DNA of 64,000 nucleotides from Flavobacteriaceae bacterium PS02334 (GTDB lineage: Bacteria; Bacteroidota; Bacteroidia; Flavobacteriales; Flavobacteriaceae): positions 124,001-188,000 of the forward strand of contig JASCOH010000005.1 in assembly GCA_029959295.1 (NCBI GenBank), read 5' to 3'. This document shows, piece after piece, positions 36,270 to 44,321 of this stretch (position 1 is the stretch's first letter; each line of letters opens with the position of its first letter). A program made the position numbers and the translations under genes. The notes under the pieces were generated by a model that was not told the DNA's origin, did no database searches, and was given only the letters and a program-made list of their open reading frames with translations.

Positions 36270-36279
36270 TCGGAAAATT

Positions 36280-36305
36280 ATCCCGCATCAGCGGGATTTT
36301 TTTAT
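36280..36305 (+). terminator. Rho-independent terminator after the vanZ-like gene
   Basis: Stem atcccgc / gcgggat with an ATCA loop and a following T-run, 11 bp after the VanZ-like stop and directly before deoC. Confidence 0.88.
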
Positions 36306-36314
36306 TTTTATCCC

Positions 36315-37058
36315 ATGGATATCAAACAATACTTAGATTCGACTTATCTCAAGACGCCAGAACAGGCAGGAATCAGCGATGCAGAAAATGAAACGATTGT
36401 CAAAAGTTTTATAAAAGAAGCGATTGAAGAGAATTTCAAGCTCATCATGATTTGTCCGAATAGGGTGAAAATCGCTAGAGAAATGATCGACAAATCAAAT
36501 TCAAAAGTTTTGATCGGAACCGTAATTGGATTTCCAGAAGGAACACATTCCTTAGAAAGTAAATTAGAAGAAGCTAAAATTGCAATTGCAGATGGCGCTG
36601 ATGATTTAGATTTCGTATGCAATTACGAAGCTTTTAAAAACGGAGAAATTGATTTGGTCAAAGAAGAAGTTTTGAAAGGAACACAACTCGGACTTTCTTT
36701 TCATAAAACGGTAAAATGGATTATTGAAGCTGCAGCTTTAAATAACCAGCAAATCATGCAACTTTCGTGTTTGATTAAAAATTGCATCATCACAAATTTC
36801 TCTGAAGAGAATTTCAATTCCGTTTTTGTGAAATCATCTACAGGATTTTATAAAACAGAAAATAATCTTCCGAATGGCGCTACAATTGAGAATATTATAA
36901 TGATGCTTGAAAATGCTTCGCCATTGCCAATCAAAGCTGCAGGTGGCGTGAGAACTTTGGAAGAAGCGGAAGAAATGATTCGTTTAGGGGTGAAAAGAAT
37001 CGGAACTTCTTCGGCAAAAGCAATCGCATCTGGAAAATCTTCGGATAGCAATTATTAA
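36315..37058 (+). CDS. deoC: Deoxyribose-phosphate aldolase
   Basis: A 247-residue class I aldolase that splits 2-deoxyribose-5-phosphate into glyceraldehyde-3-phosphate and acetaldehyde in deoxynucleoside salvage. The Schiff-base Lys is in FVKSSTGF; the Asp in ADGADDLDFVCNYEAF and the phosphate-binding AAGGVRTLEEAEEMI are also visible. TIM-barrel order and length are normal. The leader is very short because the preceding terminator ends about 10 bp before the ATG; a promoter must overlap it or the gene is read through. remB follows after 23 bp. Confidence 0.93.
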   Translation: MDIKQYLDSTYLKTPEQAGISDAENETIVKSFIKEAIEENFKLIMICPNRVKIAREMIDKSNSKVLIGTVIGFPEGTHSLESKLEEAKIAIADGADDLDFVCNYEAFKNGEIDLVKEEVLKGTQLGLSFHKTVKWIIEAAALNNQQIMQLSCLIKNCIITNFSEENFNSVFVKSSTGFYKTENNLPNGATIENIIMMLENASPLPIKAAGGVRTLEEAEEMIRLGVKRIGTSSAKAIASGKSSDSNY

Positions 37059-37081
37059 ACAAAAACAATTTCCAAAAATAG

Positions 37082-39184
37082 ATGAAAAAAGGAATTACTA
37101 TTTTATTATTGCTGTTGAGCAGCGCTTATTTGCAGGCACAAAATGCTCAAGAAAGAGAGCAATTTCCTGTTTTTCCAAATTGTGAAGGCCAGCAGTCAAA
37201 AGCTTTGGAGACTTGTTTTTATAACCAGCTTCAAGATTTTGTTTATACAAATTTTAAAGTTCCTCAAGAAACAGAAGCTAAAAATTTTGCCGGAAATATT
37301 ATCGTGCTTTTTGAAGTAGATACCGTTGGGAATTTTAAAATTCTATATGTTGACGCCGCAGATAATGCCTTGAAAGAAGAAGCGAAAAATGTATTTGCAA
37401 AACTTCCTAAAGTGAAACCGGCGACTTACAATGGAAATCCGTCGTATGCAAAATATACGATTAGAATAGCAATTCCGTTGCAAAAACCAGCTGAAATTAC
37501 GCTAGAGAAAAAAGAAGAAAAAATAAATTCTTTAGACAGAGACAAAAGCAAAGAATTGACAGAATTGGATAGTATTGTTTACAAGAAATTCGATAATCCG
37601 CAATTGACAAGCACACTGAATATTCCGCTTTCGCATAGTTATTATGCGCAATTTGACCGCGCAATGAATCAAGTTGGGGCAAATAATCATACGGCTTCAA
37701 AACCTTTTACTTACGCAGAAGTCAATAAATATTATGACCTGAACGAAGCCAACCGAAGAATTATGAAAAATAAGCAAGGTTGGTGGGGAAGAAAATTATG
37801 GAATGAAAGCTTGGTTCAGATTCAAGGCGAAGGCTATTGGTTTACTATGAATCCGATATTGGATTTGCGAATTGGAAAAAGTGATCCGAGCAAATCAAGC
37901 TATACTTATCAAAATACAAGAGGTTTGCAGATTCAAGGCGCAATCGGCGAACAGCTTAGTTTTACCACTACAATTTATGAAAGCCAAGGACGTTTTGCTG
38001 ACTATTTTAATGATTATGCAAGATCAATAAAGCCTTCGGGAGGAAATCCTGCAATAATTCCAGGAATCGGAATTGCTAAGAAATTTGGCGATGACTCGTT
38101 CGATTTTCCTCTGGCGGAAGCAAATTTGACCTACACGCCAAGCCGATTTTTCAACTTGCAATTAGGTTATGGAAAGAATTTTCTAGGAGAAGGTTACCGT
38201 TCGCTTCTTCAAGGCGATGGCACGAGCCCTTATCCTTATTTTAAAATCAACACGACTTTTTGGAAGATAAAATATACGAATACTTATATGTGGCTGAAAG
38301 ATGTTCGGGAAGCTGCGACACTTGACAATACCTATTCTAAGAAATTTATGGCAAATCATTATTTGAGCTGGAATGCTACAAATCGATTGAATATTGGTTT
38401 TTTTGAATCAGTAGTTTGGTCAGATTCGAATGATAGAGGTTTTGATGCAAGTTTTATAAATCCGATTATTTTTTATCGTTCAGTAGAATTCGGATCGTCT
38501 TCAAAAAGCGGAAATGCACTTTTGGGACTTACTTCAAAATACAAATGGAGCAATCAAGTTCAGTTTTACGGACAGTTTTTGCTTGATGAATTTTCATTGG
38601 GAGACATGAAAGCCGGAGAAAAAAGCTGGAAAAATAAATTCGGATATCAAATCGGAGCTAAATATTTTGATGCTTTCAAAATCGACAATCTTTTATTGCA
38701 ATTGGAATACAATCACGTGCGCCCTTATGTGTATGCGCACAGCGATCCTTTGACGAATTATGGACATAATAACCAAAGCATGGGGCACCAATGGGGCGGA
38801 AATTTCCAAGAATTTATTGCAATTGCAAGATATTTCAAAGGAAGATGGTTCGCAGATGCCAAATTAACTTACGGAAAGCGCGGGTTGGATTTCGATAATG
38901 ATGATATTCTTAATAATTATGGTTCGAATATCTACAAAGATTACGACAACAGGCCTTTCGATAAAGGCGTAACTGTTGGTCAAGGAAATAAAACAACGAT
39001 AATGATTGCTGATTTGCAAGGCGGTTATTTAATAAATCCGGCGACAAATTTGAAACTTTTCGGAAGTTTGATTTATAGAAATTTTGATCCGACGATGAAC
39101 AATGCTGTTGATTTTAAAGAAAATACAACCTGGTTTTCTGTCGGAATTAGAGCTGATATTTCAAATTGGTATTTCGATTATTAG
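37082..39184 (+). CDS. remB: RemB-like gliding motility outer-membrane protein
   Basis: A 700-residue protein with a signal peptide (cleaved after LQAQ, about residue 20). Residues about 25-140 match a TonB C-terminal-like domain: FPVFPNCEGQQSKALETCFY, then GNIIVLFEVDTVGNFKI and VFAKLPKVKPATYNG. A linker follows, then from about residue 185 an outer-membrane barrel resembling capsule-assembly (Wzi-like) proteins, with GWWGRKLWNESLVQIQGEGYWFTMNP and GYGKNFLGEGYRSLL. The gene order sprA-gcvH-vanZ-deoC-remB is what I recall for Flavobacterium johnsoniae, where RemB has a part in cell-surface gliding. The name rests on that order. Confidence 0.8.
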   Translation: MKKGITILLLLLSSAYLQAQNAQEREQFPVFPNCEGQQSKALETCFYNQLQDFVYTNFKVPQETEAKNFAGNIIVLFEVDTVGNFKILYVDAADNALKEEAKNVFAKLPKVKPATYNGNPSYAKYTIRIAIPLQKPAEITLEKKEEKINSLDRDKSKELTELDSIVYKKFDNPQLTSTLNIPLSHSYYAQFDRAMNQVGANNHTASKPFTYAEVNKYYDLNEANRRIMKNKQGWWGRKLWNESLVQIQGEGYWFTMNPILDLRIGKSDPSKSSYTYQNTRGLQIQGAIGEQLSFTTTIYESQGRFADYFNDYARSIKPSGGNPAIIPGIGIAKKFGDDSFDFPLAEANLTYTPSRFFNLQLGYGKNFLGEGYRSLLQGDGTSPYPYFKINTTFWKIKYTNTYMWLKDVREAATLDNTYSKKFMANHYLSWNATNRLNIGFFESVVWSDSNDRGFDASFINPIIFYRSVEFGSSSKSGNALLGLTSKYKWSNQVQFYGQFLLDEFSLGDMKAGEKSWKNKFGYQIGAKYFDAFKIDNLLLQLEYNHVRPYVYAHSDPLTNYGHNNQSMGHQWGGNFQEFIAIARYFKGRWFADAKLTYGKRGLDFDNDDILNNYGSNIYKDYDNRPFDKGVTVGQGNKTTIMIADLQGGYLINPATNLKLFGSLIYRNFDPTMNNAVDFKENTTWFSVGIRADISNWYFDY

Positions 39185-39285
39185 TAAATTGAAATCTCCT
39201 GAAAAGCAAGAAATGACTTGGATGTAGAAATAATCGTTCTAAATTTTGTCATTTTTTGCTTTTCATGGTTTTTTGTGAGTACTTT

Positions 39286-39317
39286 TTTGTGATTTTAATG
39301 AGTAAGGAGTATCTTTG
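39286..39317 (+). promoter_or_regulatory. Promoter of ctaB and the oxidase subunit cluster
   Basis: TTTG at 39286-39289, 20 bases, TATCTTTG at 39310-39317: a full match to the Bacteroidota consensus. The ctaB ATG is 20 bp further. Confidence 0.8.
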
Positions 39318-39337
39318 CGCAAGATTTCAAAATCCAA

Positions 39338-40252
39338 ATGAAAGCAGCATTGAGCACTACAGCAAACAACTTTTCCTTAAAATCAATCTACGTAGATTTC
39401 AGAGAAATCACAAAGGCAAGACTAGCGATAAGCGTTGTTTTTTCTTCAGTTGCTGGCTATTTGCTTGGTTTTGATGACAGCAATCCATTTTCTTGGAACG
39501 TTTTAATCATGCTTTTTATCGGAGGTTATTGTATGGTTGGAGCTTCGAATGCTTTCAATCAAATCATTGAAAAAGACCTTGACGTTTTAATGGACAGAAC
39601 TAAAAATCGTCCAGTTCCGGCAGGAAGAATGTCAGTAAATACGGCATTTGTTATTGCATGTTTGTTGACAGCTGTTGGTTTAGCCATACTTTATAGCATC
39701 AATCCAAAAACAGCAATGTTTGGTGCGATTTCCATCTTTTTATATACTAGTATTTATACGCCTTTAAAAACAAAAACGCCTTTGTCGGTTTTTGTCGGAG
39801 CATTTCCAGGAGCAATTCCTTTTATGCTTGGATGGGTTGCGGCAACAAATGAATTCGGAATTGAAGCAGGAACTTTGTTCTTGATTCAGTTTTTCTGGCA
39901 ATTTCCGCACTTTTGGGCAATCGGATGGTTTTTATTTGACGATTATAAAAAAGCAGGATTCTTCATGCTTCCTACTGGAAAAAAAGACAAATCAACGGCA
40001 ACACAAATTATTTTGTATACAATTTGGTTGATTGTAGCTTCGTTGCTTCCGTCTTTAGGTTACACAGGAAGACTGTTTATTACGCCTTATGCTGCAGTTG
40101 CCGTATTTTTATTAGGAATCTGGATGCTTGTTTACGCATTTAAATTATACAATTCAAGAGAAGCAAAGGCGGCCAGAACATTGATGCTTGTCAGTGTTTC
40201 TTATATTACCTTGCTTCAAATTATTTACATAGCAGATAAATTTTTAAGATAA
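39338..40252 (+). CDS. ctaB: Protoheme IX farnesyltransferase (heme O synthase)
   Basis: A 304-residue integral membrane prenyltransferase that adds a farnesyl group to heme B to give heme O, needed for the cytochrome oxidase. The Asp-rich prenyl-diphosphate motif is seen at about residues 71-92 (NAFNQIIEKDLDVLMDRTKN followed by RP). The second conserved region is YTSIYTPLKTKTPLSVFVGAFPGAIPFMLGW. About nine spans. It starts a plus-strand run that continues with two subunit III-type genes at 2 bp and 42 bp spacing. Confidence 0.96.
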   Translation: MKAALSTTANNFSLKSIYVDFREITKARLAISVVFSSVAGYLLGFDDSNPFSWNVLIMLFIGGYCMVGASNAFNQIIEKDLDVLMDRTKNRPVPAGRMSVNTAFVIACLLTAVGLAILYSINPKTAMFGAISIFLYTSIYTPLKTKTPLSVFVGAFPGAIPFMLGWVAATNEFGIEAGTLFLIQFFWQFPHFWAIGWFLFDDYKKAGFFMLPTGKKDKSTATQIILYTIWLIVASLLPSLGYTGRLFITPYAAVAVFLLGIWMLVYAFKLYNSREAKAARTLMLVSVSYITLLQIIYIADKFLR

Positions 40253-40254
40253 TT

Positions 40255-40836
40255 ATGGCAATGACAATTCAAGAACATAAGGAAAGAAGTGCAAGATCAT
40301 ATAAATTGCTTTTGTGGTTTGCGATGATCAGCATGACGATGATGTTTGCAGGACTTACAAGTGCTTATGTGGTTAGTAAATCAAGAACCGACTGGATGAA
40401 AGATTTTCAAATGCCTGTTGCTTTTTTTATAAGCACGGCTTTGATTCTTGTTTGCAGTCTTACATTCTTATTGGCTAAAAAAGCAATTAAAAAAGACGAT
40501 AGAAATACTACAACCCTGATGCTTTTTACTACTTTAGTGGCTGGCGCAGGATTTGTTTATTTTCAGCTCGACGGATTTCATTCGCTGGCTGAAAGTGGCG
40601 CATTTCCGGTTGGAGGAGCAGGCTCGATTACGATTTCTTTTCTTTATATTATAGTGCTTGCGCACCTTGCGCACCTTGCGGGAGGGATTATTTCGCTTTT
40701 AATCATAATTTATAATCATTTTAAACAAAAATACAATTCAGGTCAAACCCTTGGTATAGAGCTTGGTGCGATGTACTGGCACTTTTTGGATTTTCTCTGG
40801 CTGTATTTGTTTTTGTTTTTATATTTCTTTAAATAA
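40255..40836 (+). CDS. Heme-copper oxidase subunit III, short form
   Basis: A 193-residue membrane protein with five spans, the size of quinol-oxidase-type subunit III. TSAYVVSKSRTDWMKDFQMP, GGAGSITISFLYIIVLAHLAHLAGGI and the end YWHFLDFLWLYLFLFLYFFK are typical. The His of the last span and the Glu/Asp pairs are kept. It is read from ATG 40255, 2 bp after ctaB. A second, longer subunit III follows; having both side by side is usual in flavobacteria. Confidence 0.9.
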   Translation: MAMTIQEHKERSARSYKLLLWFAMISMTMMFAGLTSAYVVSKSRTDWMKDFQMPVAFFISTALILVCSLTFLLAKKAIKKDDRNTTTLMLFTTLVAGAGFVYFQLDGFHSLAESGAFPVGGAGSITISFLYIIVLAHLAHLAGGIISLLIIIYNHFKQKYNSGQTLGIELGAMYWHFLDFLWLYLFLFLYFFK

Positions 40837-40854
40837 GAAAAAAACGTAAATTTG
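40824..40854 (+). promoter_or_regulatory. Internal promoter before long subunit III gene
   Basis: TTTC at 40824-40827, 19 bases, TAAATTTG at 40847-40854; the ATG is at 40879. It overlaps the end of the preceding gene and allows separate expression. Confidence 0.6.
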
Positions 40855-40878
40855 AAAACTTTTTAACTAATAACTTTT

Positions 40879-41907
40879 ATGGGAGCGACTGTTACTACTG
40901 CAAATAGTGAAGCTAAAACTTGGGGAGGCGGCAATGAGCCGATGGGTGCTAATTATGGTAAATTGATGATGTGGTTTTTTATCATGTCTGATGCCTTAAC
41001 CTTCTCGGGATTTCTAGCAGCTTACGGTTTTTCAAGATATAAATTTGTTGAAACTTGGCCTTTGGCAGATGAAGTTTTCAACCATTTTCCATTTATGCAC
41101 GGTGTTGAAGCGCCGATGTATTATGTTGCCTTGATGACATTTATTTTGATCTTTTCATCAGTAACAATGGTTTTGGCTGTAGATGCTGGTCATCACATGA
41201 AAAAACAAAAAGTAGCAGTTTATATGTTCCTTACCATCATTGGTGGTGGAATTTTCTTAGGTTCTCAAGCTTGGGAATGGAAAAATTTTATCAAAGGGGA
41301 ATATGGTGCTGTTGAAACAAAAGGAGGAAGCATTCTTCAATTTGTGAATACAAAAGGTGAAAGAGTAGCGCTTGCTGACTTCGCAGCTAATGTTCCTGTG
41401 GAAAGAGAGCAGTTGGAAAGAAGCAAAGCGACTTGGTTCATGAGCGAAAGTTCTTTGCCGACTTATTCTGTTGAACAAATTGTTGAAGGTTTTAAAGCAA
41501 ATCCTGATCTTTTAGTGAGAACAGAAACTATCTTTCACGATAATGAGATTACGAAAAAAGATGCAAAATTAGACAAAGCATTAAATAAAAATAAGCATAA
41601 AACAGTTTTGACAAGAGAAGCTTCTCTAGAAAGACTTAAAGAAGTACATTATGTTGTGGAAGGTGCCAACTTGGTAAGAAATGAATATGGCCAAAAATTA
41701 TTCGCTAATTTCTTTTTCTTCATTACAGGTTTCCACGGTTTCCACGTATTTTCAGGAGTTCTTATCAATATCCTAATTTTTCTCAACGTAGTTCTTGGAA
41801 CTTACGAAAAAAGAAAAAATTATGAAATGGTTGAGAAAGTTGGTCTTTACTGGCACTTTGTCGATTTAGTTTGGGTATTTGTATTTACATTCTTCTATTT
41901 AGTTTAA
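40879..41907 (+). CDS. Cytochrome c oxidase subunit III, long form with hydrophilic insert
   Basis: A 342-residue subunit III. The first part (MGANYGKLMMWFFIMSDALTFSGFLAAYG, then MYYVALMTFILIFSSVTMVLA, HHMKKQKVAVYMFLTIIGG and GSQAWEW) and the end (FITGFHGFHVFSGVLINI, YWHFVDLVWVFVFTFFYLV) are standard. Between them, residues about 137-270 form a charged, non-membrane insert (GEYGAVETKGGSILQFVNTK and on) of about 130 residues not found in textbook subunit III. It probably sits outside the membrane and may touch cytochrome-carrying partners; this is inference. Confidence 0.92.
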   Translation: MGATVTTANSEAKTWGGGNEPMGANYGKLMMWFFIMSDALTFSGFLAAYGFSRYKFVETWPLADEVFNHFPFMHGVEAPMYYVALMTFILIFSSVTMVLAVDAGHHMKKQKVAVYMFLTIIGGGIFLGSQAWEWKNFIKGEYGAVETKGGSILQFVNTKGERVALADFAANVPVEREQLERSKATWFMSESSLPTYSVEQIVEGFKANPDLLVRTETIFHDNEITKKDAKLDKALNKNKHKTVLTREASLERLKEVHYVVEGANLVRNEYGQKLFANFFFFITGFHGFHVFSGVLINILIFLNVVLGTYEKRKNYEMVEKVGLYWHFVDLVWVFVFTFFYLV

Positions 41908-41926
41908 TTTTAGAAATCATTATATT

Positions 41927-42277
41927 ATGGCACACGAGCACGTTTCTAATACAAAAAGAATTTGGATGGTTTTCGGAATTTTATCCGTAGTAACCATTAT
42001 TGAGGTAATTTTCGGTATTTTCAAGCCGGCAATGTTGCACGACACTTTATTGTTTCAAATGAACCTTTTGAACTGGTTGTTTATCGGTTTGACAATTTAT
42101 AAAGCATACTATATCGTTTGGGCATTTATGCACCTTGAAGGCGAAAAAAGCAATCTTAGATGGAGCATTGTTGCTCCGGTAGTTTTTCTAATTATCTATT
42201 TAGTGTTCATCTTACTAGTTGAAGGTAATTATATTTTTGATGTGTTCAAGAGTTCTCAGATAAAATGGAATTTTTAA
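41927..42277 (+). CDS. Cytochrome c oxidase subunit IV (CyoD-like)
   Basis: A 116-residue protein with three spans, from ATG 41927, 19 bp after subunit III. Opening NTKRIWMVFGILSVVTIIEVIFGIFKP and the central YYIVWAFMHLEGEKSNLRW fit the prokaryotic subunit IV family. It has no cofactor and helps assembly or stability of the complex by family knowledge. A strong terminator follows, so the structural-gene unit ends here. Confidence 0.9.
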   Translation: MAHEHVSNTKRIWMVFGILSVVTIIEVIFGIFKPAMLHDTLLFQMNLLNWLFIGLTIYKAYYIVWAFMHLEGEKSNLRWSIVAPVVFLIIYLVFILLVEGNYIFDVFKSSQIKWNF

Positions 42278-42293
42278 CAGCATATTAAATCAC

Positions 42294-42324
42294 AAAAAAA
42301 GACGGTATTACACCGTCTTTTTTT
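42294..42324 (+). terminator. Rho-independent terminator after subunit IV
   Basis: Stem aaaaaaagacggt / accgtcttttttt with a five-base loop and T-run. A TATTTTTG box (42324-42331) starts right at its end and may be the -7 element for the next gene at 42355. Confidence 0.88.
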
Positions 42325-42354
42325 ATTTTTGCACTGGATTAATTCCGCATCAAA

Positions 42355-43020
42355 ATGAAAAAATATCTTGTTCTCTTTTCGCTGTTTATATTGCCGATTG
42401 TTGCTTATCTTTTCTTTGCTTCCGGCGTCAATAGTTTTGCCAAACTTCCAACGATTACACCAAAAATTCCTGAAATATCTCAATGGACGAATTCAGAAGG
42501 AAAACCTGTTTCACTTAAAAATAAGATCACAATTTTAGGTTTTACAGGAAATGAGATTATTTCCAACGAAGGAAACTACTTTAATCTCAATCAAAAGATT
42601 TACAATAAATATAAAGACTTTAAAGATTTTCAATTCATAATGATTGCTCCGAAAGGCTCAGAAGTTCAAGTTAAAGAATTGCTTGAAAAATTGAAACCTT
42701 TGGCAAATGACCAAGACATGAAAAAGTGGAATTTTGTTTTTGCTCCTTCAGAAGAAATAGCTAATTATTATTCGAAGCTCAATCTTGTTGGTCAATTGGA
42801 TAAAAATTTCGGAACTCCAAATGTTTTTATTGTCGATAAAGATTTGAATTTACGCGGAAGAAAAGGTAAAAACATAAAAGGAGAAGACGAATATAAAGAA
42901 GGTTACAATACTATTTCTGCAGCCGACCTTCACAATGAAATGGGTGACGACGTGAAAATCATACTTTATGAATATCGCGCGGCGCTTAAAAAGAATAACA
43001 AATACAAAAGAGAAATATAA
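42355..43020 (+). CDS. Membrane-anchored thioredoxin-fold protein without Cys pair
   Basis: A 221-residue protein with an N-terminal anchor (VLFSLFILPIVAYLFFASG) and a periplasmic domain that looks like a thioredoxin or SCO relative. It has EISQWTNSEGKPVSLKNKITILGFTG at the strand-one position, then FQFIMIAPKGSEVQVKELLEKLK, and GTPNVFIVDKDLNLRGRKGK near the end. The usual CxxxC or CxxC is replaced by TGNEI, so neither copper binding nor disulphide chemistry by that pair is possible. It lies 12 bp before the SCO gene and probably helps oxidase assembly; the exact task is unknown. Confidence 0.75.
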   Translation: MKKYLVLFSLFILPIVAYLFFASGVNSFAKLPTITPKIPEISQWTNSEGKPVSLKNKITILGFTGNEIISNEGNYFNLNQKIYNKYKDFKDFQFIMIAPKGSEVQVKELLEKLKPLANDQDMKKWNFVFAPSEEIANYYSKLNLVGQLDKNFGTPNVFIVDKDLNLRGRKGKNIKGEDEYKEGYNTISAADLHNEMGDDVKIILYEYRAALKKNNKYKREI

Positions 43021-43032
43021 TTTCTTCATAAG

Positions 43033-43767
43033 ATGAAAAACAAATCTTACATCGGAATTTCTTTTATAATTCTAGTTTTCGGAATCTATGCTATTCCAAA
43101 AATAATAGATAGATTCCAAAATGGTGATGTCGTAAAACAAGATCGTTTGAATTCTGGAATCACTTCAGAAAAAGAACCCCACGTCAATTTGACGACAATC
43201 GGTAAAGCTCCAAAATTTAGCCTTACGGATCAAAACGGAAAAACAGTCACGAATGAAGATTATGCCGGAAAAGTATATGTGGTGGAATTTTTCTTTTCTA
43301 CTTGTCCTTCAATCTGTCCGATCATGAATGAAAATATGTTGTTAATCGAAAAGGAATTCGGAACGCATAAAAACTTTGGAATTGCTTCTTTTACTATCAA
43401 TCCAGAATATGATACGCCAGAAGTTTTGAAAAATCATGCCAAGCAATTAGGAGTAACTTCTCCGAATTGGCATTTTTTGACTGGAGATCAAAAGTATATT
43501 TATGAGCTTGCAAACAAAGGTTTTAATATTTATGCAGGAGAAAGTAAAAAAGACGGCGATGCTGGTTTTGAGCATTCAGGATATTTTGCTTTGGTGGATA
43601 AAAAAGGAAATATTAGAAGCAGAAAAGACAAATCAGGAAACCCAATTATCTTTTATACAGGCTTGAATTATGACGATAAAGAAGGTTTTAAAGACAATTT
43701 GGAAGGCAAGTACAAGCCTGGAATTTTTGCAATCAAAGAGGATATTTCAATTTTATTAGAAGAATAA
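43033..43767 (+). CDS. SCO1/SenC-family copper chaperone
   Basis: A 244-residue protein with an N-terminal anchor (residues 6-22). The thioredoxin-like domain has the copper site CPSIC (Cys91 and Cys95) and the conserved His in GFEHSGYFALVDKKGNIR. SCO proteins deliver copper to the CuA site of subunit II, which is coxB at the left end of the window. Preceding residues KAPKFSLTDQNGKTVTNEDYAGKVYVVEFFF are typical. Followed after 5 bp by the DUF420 gene. Confidence 0.95.
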   Translation: MKNKSYIGISFIILVFGIYAIPKIIDRFQNGDVVKQDRLNSGITSEKEPHVNLTTIGKAPKFSLTDQNGKTVTNEDYAGKVYVVEFFFSTCPSICPIMNENMLLIEKEFGTHKNFGIASFTINPEYDTPEVLKNHAKQLGVTSPNWHFLTGDQKYIYELANKGFNIYAGESKKDGDAGFEHSGYFALVDKKGNIRSRKDKSGNPIIFYTGLNYDDKEGFKDNLEGKYKPGIFAIKEDISILLEE

Positions 43768-43772
43768 TCAGA

Positions 43773-44321
43773 ATGGAAAATAATTTAAACGCTGTTGAGC
43801 TAAAATATAGAAAGTGGATTATTGTTTTGTCAATAGTAATTCCGGTTGCTGTGGCAATTCTTTTTGGTGTCAAGCTGAAAGATTTTGGCTATGATGTAAA
43901 ACCTTTGTCATTTCTTCCTCCAATTTATGCCACAATAAACGGAATTACAGCGGTACTTTTGGTTACTGCAGTTTGGGCTGTGAAAAACGGAAAGTTAAAG
44001 GTTCACGAAAATTTAATGAAATGTGCGATTGGATGTTCAGTTGCTTTTTTGGTAATGTACGTTGCTTATCACATGACGGCAGACAGCACGCCTTTTGGCG
44101 GTGAAGGAATCATTAAATATGTGTATTTCTTTATTTTGCTGACCCATATTTTGTTGTCGATTATTATCATTCCTTTTGTTTTGATAACGTATGTCAGAGC
44201 TTTGGCAGAACGTTTTGACAAGCACAGAAAATTGGCCAGAATCACTTATCCGATGTGGCTTTATGTTGCTGTAACTGGCGTAATTGTTTACCTAATGATC
44301 TCTCCTTATTATGTACATTAG
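43773..44321 (+). CDS. DUF420 membrane protein, oxidase-linked
   Basis: A 182-residue protein with five spans. DVKPLSFLPPIYATINGITAVLL, KVHENLMKCAIGCSVAFLVMYVAYH, THILLSIIIIPFVLITYVRAL and KHRKLARITYPMWLYVAVTGVIVYLMI fit DUF420 (CtaM/YozB-like). The related Gram-positive protein CtaM is needed for aa3-type oxidase assembly, so a like role is probable here. The conserved His residues in spans 2 and 3 could take part in heme or copper handling. Its end overlaps the upstream possible start of the next gene by 11 bp. Confidence 0.92.
   Translation: MENNLNAVELKYRKWIIVLSIVIPVAVAILFGVKLKDFGYDVKPLSFLPPIYATINGITAVLLVTAVWAVKNGKLKVHENLMKCAIGCSVAFLVMYVAYHMTADSTPFGGEGIIKYVYFFILLTHILLSIIIIPFVLITYVRALAERFDKHRKLARITYPMWLYVAVTGVIVYLMISPYYVH

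Noticed and set aside
42339-42483. Convergent small gene on the minus strand near 42274-42483
   Set aside because: It runs through the terminator and opposite the start of a supported gene.
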